From CAYQZD01 sp964421875 (GTDB taxonomy: Bacteria; Electryoneota; Tariuqbacteria; Tariuqbacterales; Tariuqbacteraceae): a stretch of DNA of 52,654 bases. Below, one piece after another: positions 9,779 to 19,983 of the stretch. Location: the NCBI GenBank assembly GCA_964421875.1, contig CAYQZD010000010.1:1-52654 (forward strand). Reading direction: 5' to 3'. The translations under genes and the position numbers were made by a program. The notes beneath the pieces were generated by a model. The model did not search any database. It was not told the DNA's origin and saw only the letters and a program-made list of their open reading frames with translations. Numbering within the stretch: the first letter of the stretch is position 1; each line of letters starts with the position of its first letter.

Positions 9779-9810
9779 GATTCACAGGCTATTATGGCTA
9801 TTAAGGCTAT
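9779..9810 (-). repeat. 32-bp ATAGCC repeat element, copy A
   Basis: Read on the minus strand it is three 9-bp units of the ATAGCCxTA type followed by GTGAATC. It matches the elements at 40124-40155 and 44044-44075 over the full 32 bp with few differences. Confidence 0.8.
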
Positions 9811-9915
9811 GATTTTCGATTGTTGATTTGTGGGGATCTTTCAAGGGGGGGATTTATCTGCGTCATCAGCGAAAATCAGCGATTCAGAGAAAAAAAGGAG
9901 CGGTTCCCCGCGCGG

Positions 9916-9951
9916 ACTTTCACACTTTCACACTTTCACACTTTCAAACTT
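9916..9951. repeat. Period-8 tandem array (ACTTTCAC)
   Basis: Three perfect ACTTTCAC units, one ACTTTCAA and a partial unit. This and the arrays at 9698 and 9977 fill most of the 540-bp gap 9691-10230, in which I see no gene. Confidence 0.85.
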
Positions 9952-9976
9952 AGAGAGGGGGGCTTTTTAAGGGCGG

Positions 9977-10010
9977 ACTTGTACACTTGCTCACTTGTAC
10001 ACCTGTACAC
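9977..10010. repeat. Period-8 tandem array (ACTTGTAC)
   Basis: Units ACTTGTAC, ACTTGCTC, ACTTGTAC, ACCTGTAC and a partial unit, in phase at 8 bp. The unit differs from the array 26 bp upstream although the period is the same. Confidence 0.8.
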
Positions 10011-10230
10011 GATTCAATTACCTGCATCATCAGCCTCTAGCAGCTAAGACACATCCTGCCTTTAACCGAGTGACATTATCATCATACCCGCCGAATCAGG
10101 TCAAATATTACTTGAATAATTTAATCTCATTGCCTATATTGCTTCCAACATCATTACCAGCGCTTTTCTCGCAGCGCTACATCTTTTCCAGTATTATGCT
10201 TAATCCCGAAAATAATTTGGGAACACTCCT

Positions 10231-13200
10231 ATGAAAAGACTCTTCCCGCTAATCCTGATAGTATCGCTTCTATTTATTTCCGGCGTTTTCGGCCAGGAAA
10301 CCTCGATAATGGTCACCTATGGTCCCAAGGCTCCCACCCGCGAAGGGGATAACGATTTTGTGCAAATAGTCTATATCGAAGTTCCCGAAGCCACCGCCGA
10401 CACCTTGTATCTGCGGATTTTCGACGCCGACTGCGGCGGCAGAAACGATTCCCGCTATGTGAACTGGGATACATACACCCGTTTCACCCTCCTGGGCGGC
10501 CAAGGAGCTTATTCCGCGCCTACGACAAAGAAAATTACTCCCGTGGAGCGTGACCGGCTCTCCGGTACCATTATCGAATCAAAGCAGTTCGCGGAAGATA
10601 ATTTCAGGGATAACCAGTGGTTCAACCTGACAGCTTTCACCGCGGTACAGGGCGAAAAAATTGGCGATAAGCGCTATTTCAAGCTGTTAGTGGAGGGTGT
10701 GGACGGGAACGACGCCAATGTATATGATATCGCCATCAGCGCCCATCCCAAGCGTAACCTCCCTCCGAAAGGGCTGAAACTATACAATTACTCACCAACC
10801 ATCCGTCTGCCGGAAACCGGAGTGATGGCGGAAATGCGCTTCTTCGTCCCCCGCGATGTCAAGAGTATAGTCGTGCACAATTTCGACCTGGCGGGAGCGG
10901 AAATGGGGGTGGAAACCGCTTTCCGTTCTAACCTCCCGGTCCCCAGCACCGAGCAGGACGCCTGGTCGGAGAGCGAGATTGTCCTGGAGAAGAACGAAAC
11001 TGACCGCCTCTGCGCCCTGACTTTCAAAGGAGGCAGGGAAATTCCCAACGACGCCACCTTCTACGTGGTGGAAAAGAAGGGGGAGGTCATCCCGATTCAA
11101 CTGCCAATCTATATTCGTAAAGGCAATAACCGCCCGGTCCCCGCCGTAGAATATAAACCGCTTTCCGACCCGGTTATGCTGCTGTTCGACGCCGCCGGCT
11201 CCTACGATATGGACGGGGACGAGATTGATTTCTTCTGGGATTTCGGCGACGGGCAGACCGGAGAGGGAAAACGCGTGACCCACCGCTACCGCAAAACCGG
11301 CGCCTTCGACGCTATGCTCATTATCAGCGACGCCTCGGGCCAGGTGGGCAGCAGCGCCCTGAAGCGCTTCACGGTGACCGTAAACCATCCCCCGCGGGCG
11401 GACGCGGGTCCCGACATTGTAGGCGCGCCAAACCAGACCTTGAAATTCGACGCTTCCCGTTCCAAAGATGAGGACGGTAAAATTGTCAAATACACCTGGG
11501 ATTTCGGAGACGGTGTCAAAGCTTCCGAAAAAAAGACCAACCACCAGTACCGCCGCACCGGCTATTACAACGTACGCCTGACAGTAGAGGATAACTCCGG
11601 CAGCACCAACAATATCGGCAAGGACGAACTCGAAGTCTGGATAAACGCTCCGCCGGTGGTGGAGGTGGGCGAAGATATCATCTGTTCCCCCCAACAATCC
11701 ATTTCGCTTAACGGCCGGCAAAGTTTCGACGCAGACGGGGATATTGTGGAATACCTCTGGGATATGGGCGATAAAACCGTCAAGCGGGGCTTGGAAATCA
11801 GCCACGCTTACGCCAAACCGGGCAAATACCGGGTGAAGTTGACCATCAAAGACAACGCCGCCGCGCGCAATTCGGATGTCTCAGACGCCCTGATAGTTAC
11901 CGTAAACGACCACCCGGTGGCGAAGATAGCCAGCGACCGCGAGGTGGTGGCGATTGAGGAGATGATAAGGTTCGACGGCCGGAAATCCACCGACAGCGAC
12001 GGTGAAATCATCGATTATAGCTGGAATTTCGGAGACGAAGTCTCCGCCAAGGGACCGATTGTCTCCCACGCCTATAAATCGCCGGGGCGCTATACTGTAT
12101 CCCTCACGGTTACAGACAACTCCACCACCACTTCCGCCACCAACGGCGCCACCCAAACCATCGTGGTCAATTACCCCCCTACCGCGATTGCGGGACCCGA
12201 CCAGCTTGTCACCACCAGCGAAGTCCGGTTCGACGGCAGCAAATCCTCGGATCGGGACGGGAAAATCACTAAATACCGTTGGGACTTTGGCGACGGCTCG
12301 CATAGTTCCAAATCGGCCCCGGTGCACTCCTACGGTAATCCCGGAGTCTACCGGGTCAAACTGACTGTAACCGATGATTCCAAAACCTCCACCGCTTCAA
12401 CCTCCGATGAACTGCAGGTTACGGTCAATTACGCCCCTGTCGCCGACGCCGGCCCCGACCAGGTGGGCGCTCCGGGGCAGGAAATCTACTTCGACGGCTC
12501 GGAATCGATGGATTTCGACGGGGATATCGCGGACTTCACCTGGAGTTTCGGCGATGGAACCTCCGCTTCCGGAGCGACAGTGTCGCATGTTTACTCCAGG
12601 TCGGGCGTTTACTCGGTCACCCTGCGAGTGGTCGATGAAACGCGCCATTCCAAAGCGGTGGGTGTGGACGAAGCCAAAGTGGTAATTAACGCACCGCCGG
12701 TCGCTATCGCAGGAAACGATAAGGCCGCCGCGCCGGGAGATAAACTGACCTTCAACGGCAGAAATTCATACGACCCCGATGGGAAACTTGAGTCCTATAA
12801 GTGGGAGTTTTCCGATGGGGAGGGGACTTCGAGCAGGTCCAGAACTATCAGAACCTTTAAAGAGCCCGGAATCTACACTGCCACTCTAACCGTCACCGAT
12901 AAAAGCGGAGCCCGCAACAATCAGGCGCAGGATAAAGTCGTCATCAAGGTCAATCACCAGCCCGAAGCGGTGACTGTCCCCAGCATCCTCACCAACAATC
13001 TGGCGGTGCAGTTCGACGGTTCCGCCTCAACCGACGCCGACGGCGATAAAATAAACTACACCTGGGACTTCGGCGATGGGTCGCCCCCTAAATTCGGCGC
13101 TAAGGTCTCGCACCTATACAAAAACGGCGGCCTCTATCCCGCCATCCTTACTGTGGACGACGGCGCCGGGCTCTCAAATTCCCGGAATTCGGCCTCGGTC

Positions 13201-15066
13201 ACGGTGCAAATCAACGAACCGCCGAAGGCGGACGCCGGGGAAGACACCACTGTCTGCGCCGGGGATGTGATAATATTCAACGGCGCCAGGTCCTCCGACC
13301 CTGAAGGCGGAGTGTTAAAATTTAACTGGGATTTCGGCGACGGCACTTCCGCTGAGGGAGTCAATGCCACCAAAACCTACACCATCGGAGGCGTTTATCA
13401 AGTAACGCTGACCATTTCCGACGATTCAGGCTTGCCGGGCAACACCGATATCGACCAGATAATCATCCGGGTGGCGGAATCTCCGGTGGCGGACGCTGGA
13501 GAAGACCAGTTCGTGGGGGTCAATCAGGAAGTGCGCTTCGACGGCACCAAATCAACCGACATCGACGGCTTGGTCAACAGTTATTACTGGGATTTCGGGG
13601 ACGGCGAGACCGGAGGGGGACCCACCCCCACCCACGTTTACACCGATGCGGGCGTTTACCGGATTACCCTGATTATCACCGGCGACAAAATGGGGGACTG
13701 CAGCAATCAGGACACGGATGAGATGACAGTCACTGTGTACGACGCACCCAAGGCGGAATTCGAGTGCGAAAAGATCGTTCCGGCTGGGACCAGAGTTCAA
13801 TTCGACGCTTCCAAGTCGGTGAGCCGGATGGCTAAAATTGTCGATTGGAGCTGGGATTTTGGCGACGGGACTACCGGCTCCGGAGGAAACACTTCGCATA
13901 CATATCCCAATGCCGGTAAATACATCGTCTCCCTCAAAGTGACCACCGATTCAAAAACCGAATATAACTTTGCTATGGCAAAGCAGTTGATAACTGTCAA
14001 TGCCCGGCCCGTTGCCGAAGCCGGGGAGAATGTCTTCACCGGAATCAACCAAACTGTGCTGTTTCACGGCGGCGGCTCCAAGGACCCGGACGGAGTTATC
14101 ACCGCTTTCAACTGGGATTTCGGCGATGGGAATAAGGCTGAAGGTGTTCAGGTCAGACATCAATACTCCGCCAGCGGCCGCTACACCGTAACCCTCAACG
14201 TAATCGACGATACCGAACTCGAGAATAACTGGGATATCGACACCCTCTACGTAACCGTAAATGAGACGCCGATAGCCCTGATTGAGTGTAAAGAAAATGT
14301 CAGCGCCGGGGATTCCGTGCTTTTCAACGGAGCCGAATCCGCCGACCCCGACGGCAGTATCGCCGGCTACTCCTGGTATTTCAGCGACGGGACAGTGAAG
14401 CAGGGGGTGAAAGTTTATCATACTTTCAATATCCCCGGAACCTATCAGGCGACCCTCACTGTGGACGACGGCAAGTCCGTGATTAACAGCAGAATCGACG
14501 CATCGGTGAACATCAAGGTCAATGCGCCTCCACTCGCCGATGCCGGTCCCGACCGGCTGGTCGCGGTGGGAGAAAACATCGCCTTCGACGGTTCAGGCTC
14601 AACGGACGGAGACGGCAAAATAATATCCTTTCGCTGGGATTTCGGGGACGGCGGAACAGCTGAAGGTATCAATCCTTCGCACGCCTACGGCAGGCCCGGA
14701 ACGTACGAGGTTAAGCTTACCATCACCGACGACTCCGGCACCCGCACCGCTTCCGCGATAGATACCGCCGAAGTCAGGGTCAACGCTCCGCCGAAGGCTG
14801 CGGCTGGGAAGGATATTCAAGCCTTCTGCGGCGGGGCGCACGACGATGTCATCTTCGACGGTAGTAAATCCTATGACCCGGACGGTGATCCGCTGTCGTT
14901 CAATTGGAACTTCGGCGACGGCAGCACGGCGGAGGGCCCCGTAGTTACCCATAAATATCTCAAACCGGGTATTTATGAAGTCCGTTTGATAATCAACGAC
15001 AACACCGGAACCACCAACGCTAAAAACGAAGATAGAATCAAAGTTACCGTAAAGAAGAGAGACTAA
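10231..15066 (+). CDS. Giant secreted protein with 15 PKD domains
   Basis: A 1611-residue exported protein. The signal peptide covers residues 1-21 (cleavage after VFG). Residues about 22-300 form a region I do not recognise, rich in beta strands, with one DADCGG motif. Fifteen PKD (polycystic kidney disease-like immunoglobulin fold) domains of about 88 residues fill the rest. Each carries the W-D-F-G-D-G core or a variant (W-D-M-G-D-K, W-S-F-G-D-G, W-Y-F-S-D-G) followed by the H-x-Y-x-x-x-G strand. It ends in the last PKD domain with no T9SS domain, transmembrane anchor or LPXTG-like signal, so how it is held at the cell surface is unclear. A long stalk-like spacer is the likely shape. The next gene, 272 bp downstream, is a membrane PP2C phosphatase; a functional link is not shown. 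Confidence 0.88.
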   Translation: MKRLFPLILIVSLLFISGVFGQETSIMVTYGPKAPTREGDNDFVQIVYIEVPEATADTLYLRIFDADCGGRNDSRYVNWDTYTRFTLLGGQGAYSAPTTKKITPVERDRLSGTIIESKQFAEDNFRDNQWFNLTAFTAVQGEKIGDKRYFKLLVEGVDGNDANVYDIAISAHPKRNLPPKGLKLYNYSPTIRLPETGVMAEMRFFVPRDVKSIVVHNFDLAGAEMGVETAFRSNLPVPSTEQDAWSESEIVLEKNETDRLCALTFKGGREIPNDATFYVVEKKGEVIPIQLPIYIRKGNNRPVPAVEYKPLSDPVMLLFDAAGSYDMDGDEIDFFWDFGDGQTGEGKRVTHRYRKTGAFDAMLIISDASGQVGSSALKRFTVTVNHPPRADAGPDIVGAPNQTLKFDASRSKDEDGKIVKYTWDFGDGVKASEKKTNHQYRRTGYYNVRLTVEDNSGSTNNIGKDELEVWINAPPVVEVGEDIICSPQQSISLNGRQSFDADGDIVEYLWDMGDKTVKRGLEISHAYAKPGKYRVKLTIKDNAAARNSDVSDALIVTVNDHPVAKIASDREVVAIEEMIRFDGRKSTDSDGEIIDYSWNFGDEVSAKGPIVSHAYKSPGRYTVSLTVTDNSTTTSATNGATQTIVVNYPPTAIAGPDQLVTTSEVRFDGSKSSDRDGKITKYRWDFGDGSHSSKSAPVHSYGNPGVYRVKLTVTDDSKTSTASTSDELQVTVNYAPVADAGPDQVGAPGQEIYFDGSESMDFDGDIADFTWSFGDGTSASGATVSHVYSRSGVYSVTLRVVDETRHSKAVGVDEAKVVINAPPVAIAGNDKAAAPGDKLTFNGRNSYDPDGKLESYKWEFSDGEGTSSRSRTIRTFKEPGIYTATLTVTDKSGARNNQAQDKVVIKVNHQPEAVTVPSILTNNLAVQFDGSASTDADGDKINYTWDFGDGSPPKFGAKVSHLYKNGGLYPAILTVDDGAGLSNSRNSASVTVQINEPPKADAGEDTTVCAGDVIIFNGARSSDPEGGVLKFNWDFGDGTSAEGVNATKTYTIGGVYQVTLTISDDSGLPGNTDIDQIIIRVAESPVADAGEDQFVGVNQEVRFDGTKSTDIDGLVNSYYWDFGDGETGGGPTPTHVYTDAGVYRITLIITGDKMGDCSNQDTDEMTVTVYDAPKAEFECEKIVPAGTRVQFDASKSVSRMAKIVDWSWDFGDGTTGSGGNTSHTYPNAGKYIVSLKVTTDSKTEYNFAMAKQLITVNARPVAEAGENVFTGINQTVLFHGGGSKDPDGVITAFNWDFGDGNKAEGVQVRHQYSASGRYTVTLNVIDDTELENNWDIDTLYVTVNETPIALIECKENVSAGDSVLFNGAESADPDGSIAGYSWYFSDGTVKQGVKVYHTFNIPGTYQATLTVDDGKSVINSRIDASVNIKVNAPPLADAGPDRLVAVGENIAFDGSGSTDGDGKIISFRWDFGDGGTAEGINPSHAYGRPGTYEVKLTITDDSGTRTASAIDTAEVRVNAPPKAAAGKDIQAFCGGAHDDVIFDGSKSYDPDGDPLSFNWNFGDGSTAEGPVVTHKYLKPGIYEVRLIINDNTGTTNAKNEDRIKVTVKKRD

Positions 15067-15091
15067 ATCCTCATCCGAGGGTCTCTTCTGT

Positions 15092-15219
15092 ATTCCCACG
15101 CCGGAGCGTGGGAACGAGAAAAAACAATATACAGTTCTGGCAGGTCTTGCACGCCGCAGGCGGGTGTGACCTGCCACTACGCGTGAGTTTTTCGGCGGAT
15201 AAGATTCCGCCCTACATTG
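15092..15219. repeat. Cluster of three short palindromic repeats
   Basis: Three hairpin-forming pieces lie in a row. 15092-15118 has ATTCCCACG and CGTGGGAA arms; relatives are at 24412-24440 and 36841-36870. 15135-15176 has TGGCAGGT and ACCTGCCA arms; a relative is at 24498-24540. 15193-15219 has GGCGGAT and ATTCCGCC arms; a relative is at 40030-40056. The first two occur in the same order at 24412-24540, so the composite itself is repeated. Confidence 0.75.
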
Positions 15220-15259
15220 CTAATCCGCCTGGCGCGGTAATTCAACTCCAAGGATTTTC

Positions 15260-15299
15260 GACTTGATGACTCGGCGACTTGCAGACTTGAAGACTTATT
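15260..15299. repeat. Period-8 tandem array (GACTTGAA type)
   Basis: Units GACTTGAT, GACTCGGC, GACTTGCA, GACTTGAA and GACTTATT in exact 8-bp phase, 40 bp before the start of the phosphatase gene. Confidence 0.78.
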
Positions 15300-15338
15300 T
15301 TCGGATTAAACCTAATTCACATATAGGGAGCCGGTTCA

Positions 15339-17228
15339 ATGTCAAGGTTTTCCTTAAGAACCAAACTGCTGATCTTTTCCATTATCGTAGCTCTGATTCC
15401 CCTGGGCATCGCGGGATGGAATATGATTACCATCACCCAGGACGAGCTGAAAAGCGCCGCTAATGAGCAGCTCAGTTCCACCGCACTGCAAATCGCCAAG
15501 GAAATCGACAACTTCTATATGAACACCTGGGCTGCCCCTATGCTGCTTATCAGGGATGCGGTCGACGACGAGCAGCTCGCCATCTCACAGAAGCTGTCAA
15601 TCCTGTCCCTGGGAGTGGAGGAGGTGGTGGACATCGTCTCCATTCAACTCGCGGTGGAAAATATCCCCCAGCCCTTCCTCATCCGCCAGCGAAATTTCAC
15701 CGATTCCCTGATGGTAATGGGATTGGACCCGGTGGAACTGCTGGCGCTGAACTGGAACCAGGTTTCGGCGCTGATGAGCGAAGACGCTGTCTTCATCGGA
15801 GATTTGCAGTATGTGGAGGCGGCTGACGTCTGGCTGCTAACTATGATTGTTCCGCTCCGGAAGGGCATTATGGGCAATCGCAGCGTGTTAGTGGCGAGAA
15901 TCGACCTGCGTCGTTTGAAAGAAACCATCGAAAACCATCCCTTCACCAAAACCAACTGGATTACCCTTATCAGGAAAGACGGACGGAAAATCTTCGACCC
16001 CGCCCAGCCTTCGCTGGCGGATTTGCAGTTGGTTGAAAGCGCGATGGAACATCTGCAGTCGGACATCAAGGTCGCCGGAGTGCATCACTACGCTAGGCCC
16101 TCAGGGGAGCGGATGCTGGGGGCGTACGCCTTTCCATTATATCTGGCTTGGGGAGTCATCGTAGAGAAAGATGAGGCGGCAGCTTATCTGGCGGTGACCA
16201 AAATGACCAAGAGCCTCATAATCTGGGCGCTGCTGGGATTCGCCGCAGCCGCCTTAGCGGCTATTGTCGTCTCATACTCGCTGACCAAGCCTCTGAAAAG
16301 ACTGACGCAAGCCGCTAACAAACTATCCGGCGGGGATTTTTCCGTGACCATAGCGGGAGAGGAACGCAAGGATGAAATCGGCACTTTGTCCAGCGCTTTC
16401 ATCAAAATGGTGGCTGACCTTCAGCATTACATCACCGAACTCACCGAAACCACCAAGCAGAAGGAGCGGGCGGAAAGCGAACTACGGCTGGGACGAGACA
16501 TCCAGCAAAGCTTCATCCCTAAAATCTTCAACGATAACGACCGTCTGGAATTCTGGGGCATCTGCGAACCGGCGCGGGATGTCGGCGGCGATTTCCTCGA
16601 CTATGTGGTTTTCGACGATGATCGATTCGGTTTTGTCATTGGGGACGTTTCCGGCAAGGGGGTTCCGGCGGCGCTCTTTATGTCGATGTGCCGCATTTTG
16701 TTCCGAATGCTCAGCGCCGACTTGCGGCCTCCGGACCAGGTGATGTATGAGTTCAACGAAAAACTGCTGGAATTCGAACCAAGCGGGAGTATGTTCATCA
16801 CCATATTCTACGGAATATATGACTGCAGAACCGGTGTGCTTAATTACTCCACTGCGGGACATAATATGCCCTTGGCGCGAATCGCCCTCCACAAAAACGG
16901 AGACGGCGGTTTCCAGCTTATCCCCGCCATTCAAAAGACTATGGTCGCGGGGATGATTGACGGAATTGAATTCGAATCGGCGGAACTTAAGCTGTCGCCG
17001 GGGGATATTATGTTTATGTACACCGACGGGATGACTGAGGCGGAGAACCCTCAGGGAGAGCAATTCGGCGAAGACCGGCTCTGTGAGTTGCTGGAGGAGA
17101 AAGGAGGCCTGTCAGCGGAAGAAATGTGCCGGGGGATGGTAAAAGAGGTGATCGATTTCCAGGAAGACCAGCCTCAATTCGACGATATGACGGTGTTGAT
17201 ACTGAAAGTGAAGGAGGGCGAGAAATAA
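15339..17228 (+). CDS. Membrane sensor PP2C/SpoIIE-type serine phosphatase
   Basis: A 629-residue inner-membrane signalling protein of the RsbU/SpoIIE class, which dephosphorylates anti-sigma-factor antagonists in known systems. The order is TM helix 1 (about 10-30), an extracytoplasmic sensor region (about 31-290, Cache-like in size), TM helix 2 (about 292-313), a HAMP linker (about 314-370), a short coiled coil, and a PP2C domain (about 385-629). Catalytic motifs are ARDVGGDFLD, GDVSGKGVPAALFM, TAGHNMP, MYTDGMTEAEN and FDDMTVLI, with the metal-binding aspartates present. AGGGAG about 9 nt before the ATG supports the start. No kinase or STAS-domain partner is encoded nearby, so its target is unknown. 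Confidence 0.9.
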   Translation: MSRFSLRTKLLIFSIIVALIPLGIAGWNMITITQDELKSAANEQLSSTALQIAKEIDNFYMNTWAAPMLLIRDAVDDEQLAISQKLSILSLGVEEVVDIVSIQLAVENIPQPFLIRQRNFTDSLMVMGLDPVELLALNWNQVSALMSEDAVFIGDLQYVEAADVWLLTMIVPLRKGIMGNRSVLVARIDLRRLKETIENHPFTKTNWITLIRKDGRKIFDPAQPSLADLQLVESAMEHLQSDIKVAGVHHYARPSGERMLGAYAFPLYLAWGVIVEKDEAAAYLAVTKMTKSLIIWALLGFAAAALAAIVVSYSLTKPLKRLTQAANKLSGGDFSVTIAGEERKDEIGTLSSAFIKMVADLQHYITELTETTKQKERAESELRLGRDIQQSFIPKIFNDNDRLEFWGICEPARDVGGDFLDYVVFDDDRFGFVIGDVSGKGVPAALFMSMCRILFRMLSADLRPPDQVMYEFNEKLLEFEPSGSMFITIFYGIYDCRTGVLNYSTAGHNMPLARIALHKNGDGGFQLIPAIQKTMVAGMIDGIEFESAELKLSPGDIMFMYTDGMTEAENPQGEQFGEDRLCELLEEKGGLSAEEMCRGMVKEVIDFQEDQPQFDDMTVLILKVKEGEK

Positions 17229-17505
17229 GAGAGCGTTGATAAATGGACTTGTCATGCTGAGCGAAGCGAAGAATCTCCTAACAGTGCGACAGGGTCTCTG
17301 CACCGTGCTGCAAGTATCTGTATATTATAGTCATTCTTGAAAAGAATGACGGAAAAAGGATGTCATTCCCGTGAAAGCGGGAATCCATCTTCTTGTATTT
17401 GTATTAATTACTGTACTCCTGCTTGCGCAGGAGTTACAAATCATAGGATAATCTTTTTTGGAATCGCTATAATCACATAGCGCAGGCTACAGGGACCCTG
17501 CGCCA
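17226..17505. repeat. Repeat-filled intergenic region after the phosphatase gene
   Basis: The 340-bp gap 17229-17568 holds no gene. 17226-17280 matches the left end of the element at 38597-38767 and starts on the phosphatase stop codon. 17330-17350 is a hairpin with 9-bp GTCATTCTT/AAGAATGAC arms. 17361-17387 is the GTCATTCCC/GGGAAT hairpin repeat also found at 30829, 36675 and 38396. 17415-17434 is an ACTCCTGC/GCAGGAGT hairpin. 17478-17505 is an inverted repeat with GCGCAGG and CCTGCGC arms, related to the outer ends of the element at 47610-47772. Confidence 0.75.
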
Positions 17506-17568
17506 CGGTACTAAAGGCTTGGCTTGACTCTCCCGACATCTATCTCCCTAATCGAATCGCCAACCCGC

Positions 17569-19914
17569 CTAAAAACTATAATCCTTCCTGTTACCCAGCG
17601 CATCCTGAAGGATTACCTTTTGTAAAACCACCTTGCCGCCCACCCCGGCGGGAATGCTCACCACTCCCTCGTAGCGTGAAGCGGATTTGACATAGCGCAG
17701 GAATCCGTTGAAAGTGAAATCGGATACCTTTACTGTAAAGGGCGCAGCCTTTTTCAAGCCGGATTCATCCTGAGCATAGACGTGTATGGTAACCTGCTCG
17801 CCCCCCTTCACCACCAATGGATTTATCTTCGCTCGAGAGTATTTGGGAGGAGTACGGTCGAGGAATACATCAAGTTCGGATTCAGCGCTGTTTCCCGCCA
17901 AATCGCTGGCGGAAATCTTGATATGATTGGCGCCGGGCGCAAGTTCCACCGTCTCGCTGAATCTTTCCTCTGTAAGCTCCCGCTCTTCGCCATTGATAAA
18001 AACCTTGTGTCCCCCTTCGACTCTCCCTTTCAATGACAGCTTATCCTCTCCGGTCCGGGGCGGCACTTTGCCTTCGAGGATAATCTTGGGAGGCTGGTCA
18101 TCGACCTCGATGCTGATTTGACGGGAGGCGGAATCTCCCGCCAGGGAAACAACTTTTAAGTCGAAAACGGCCGATAACTGCTTCAGCGTAACACTAAACT
18201 GAAACGCGCCCTCCGTATCGGTGATAGCTTGGGCAGTGAAGTCGCCGGTCCGGGAATTGAGAGTCAACACATTCCCCGGCTGACTGCGGCCGGAAAGGGT
18301 AAAGGCGCGGTTTTTAACCGTGAACTTATTCGGAGCCAGCCTCACCAGCGAAGGATCGAAATCGATATTCAATGCGCCCAGGGCTTGGAAGGATACAGAG
18401 CGTTCAACCTTGGTTTGGTTACCGGCTTTGTCCTTCGCCGCCACTGTAATCAGGTTTACCCCCGCTTTCAGCGGGATGTTGACAGAGAAAGTTCCCTCCT
18501 CGGAAACACTCGCCGCTTCGCCGTTAACTATCAGTCCCGCGCCCTTTTCGATTTCACCGGCGACTGAAACCGAACCCTGGTTCACTACGGCGTTTTCCAG
18601 AGGTGATTTCAGCAGGAGGTAGGGCGGAACATCATCCTTGACCACCACAAAGGAGCGGGGGGAACTGAAGGGTCCCGCCAGCCCCATATTATCGTAAGCT
18701 GACACCCTCCAGAAGTATATTCCGGCTCCCAATTGCGGTAGTTTAGACAGGGAAGCGCCCTTACGCTTGGATTTGGAAACAATCTTCTCGCAACACTTGT
18801 CTTCGGCAATCTGAACTTCATATTGTGACGCACCGCTGATTTTTTCCCAGGTCAGAGGAGTGGCAAGGTCGAACACTTCAGCTTCGTTCTCCGGGGAAAC
18901 AAGTTTAACACCTGCCAAAAGGTTCTTGGGTTTGGTGGGTTTCTGATTGACCTTCACCACCGTTCCCTGGTTCTTCTCCAAAACCACCTTTTCACCGGCG
19001 GCTTTAACTCCTAACTCGCCTTCGTAGTTGGCGAACTTCGAGCCTTGCTTGTTGCGCCCCACCCGGAAATTCTTGGATTTGATCTCGGTCTCGACGCCGG
19101 GGATGTCCAGCTCGAAACCTTTCATACTTCTCCCCCCGCTGAGCAGGGCGGTGAAATCACCTTCTATCAGACTCACATTTGACCGGTTCTTGTTTTCCAG
19201 GAGATTGACTCTCATCTCCTGAATCAACGCCTGAGAATTTTCCTCCAGTTTTAACCGGCTTTCATCGTGGAAGAGGATTTCCGCGTAGGAGCGGGACAGA
19301 GTGCGGACCTTATCCCTTTCAATCAGGACGTCCCCTTTAGTAGCGCCCTTCCAAATTGCATCCGCAGGTTTGCGGCTCTGTACCGAGCCCAGTTTGTAAT
19401 GAAGCTTGGCTTGACCCGGAACATCCTGCTTCGATAAGCAGACTTTGTAGGCTCGATTCGCCGCGGCGGTGGACTTCTTTGCCAGTATAAAGCAATCGTC
19501 CCAATCCCCCGACTTACGTTTCTCGATGGCTCGGTTGCGCAGTGCGACTGCGCTGTCGATGGTAGAAGGAGCGAAGATTTTAGCGCCGGACTTGTCGGCG
19601 GTCTGAATCGTGGAGCGCGCTTTCTCAAGTTCCTTAGTGGCGCGGGTAATGGATTCCACCGGAATTTTCAGAGTCATCCCGGCTTTAAGCTCCGCCGCGG
19701 AAGAAATATTGTTGGCTCGCAGTATGTCCACCCAAAGGTCAGGGTTGTCCAGATATTTCTTTGCGATGTCCCTGATATTCTGGTTGGCTGCAACCTTGAT
19801 TACGATTTCCTTCTTCTTCTTCTGCGCTGATGCAGCTTGAAAGCAGAATATCGCGAAAATCAACCCGGTGAAGACAATGAGGAGCTTTCTCGAAAATATA
19901 AGTCTTGACCCCAT
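17569..19914 (-). CDS. Secreted LysM / FecR-domain / Ig-like envelope protein
   Basis: A 781-residue exported protein. The signal peptide is about residues 1-30. A LysM peptidoglycan-binding domain follows (about 37-87, with the AGMTLKIP ending typical of LysM). A helical linker comes next, then a FecR-type beta domain (about 170-300). Next is a fibronectin-like segment (about 340-430) and then several Ig-like or glucodextranase-type domains with repeated A-x-D-x-A-G-N motifs up to the C-terminus. The ATG at 19914 has AGGA 8 nt upstream. The FecR domain here is secreted rather than the anti-sigma-factor form, since there is no inner-membrane segment and no ECF sigma gene beside it. A role in holding other proteins to peptidoglycan or the cell surface is inference. 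Confidence 0.85.
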   Translation of the reverse strand: MGSRLIFSRKLLIVFTGLIFAIFCFQAASAQKKKKEIVIKVAANQNIRDIAKKYLDNPDLWVDILRANNISSAAELKAGMTLKIPVESITRATKELEKARSTIQTADKSGAKIFAPSTIDSAVALRNRAIEKRKSGDWDDCFILAKKSTAAANRAYKVCLSKQDVPGQAKLHYKLGSVQSRKPADAIWKGATKGDVLIERDKVRTLSRSYAEILFHDESRLKLEENSQALIQEMRVNLLENKNRSNVSLIEGDFTALLSGGRSMKGFELDIPGVETEIKSKNFRVGRNKQGSKFANYEGELGVKAAGEKVVLEKNQGTVVKVNQKPTKPKNLLAGVKLVSPENEAEVFDLATPLTWEKISGASQYEVQIAEDKCCEKIVSKSKRKGASLSKLPQLGAGIYFWRVSAYDNMGLAGPFSSPRSFVVVKDDVPPYLLLKSPLENAVVNQGSVSVAGEIEKGAGLIVNGEAASVSEEGTFSVNIPLKAGVNLITVAAKDKAGNQTKVERSVSFQALGALNIDFDPSLVRLAPNKFTVKNRAFTLSGRSQPGNVLTLNSRTGDFTAQAITDTEGAFQFSVTLKQLSAVFDLKVVSLAGDSASRQISIEVDDQPPKIILEGKVPPRTGEDKLSLKGRVEGGHKVFINGEERELTEERFSETVELAPGANHIKISASDLAGNSAESELDVFLDRTPPKYSRAKINPLVVKGGEQVTIHVYAQDESGLKKAAPFTVKVSDFTFNGFLRYVKSASRYEGVVSIPAGVGGKVVLQKVILQDALGNRKDYSF

Positions 19915-19983
19915 AGTATTTTCCTGTCTTTATGCAAAAAATCGAATAGCTCTCCCCATAGTTAAGGGAGGCGAGGAGCATAA

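Noticed and set aside
9820..10234. Two small plus-strand open frames upstream of the PKD gene
   Set aside because: They are made largely of the period-8 arrays and show no domain or ribosome-binding site.
17569..19914. FecR anti-sigma regulator of iron uptake
   Set aside because: The protein is secreted and begins with LysM; there is no cytoplasmic part, inner-membrane helix or neighbouring ECF sigma gene.
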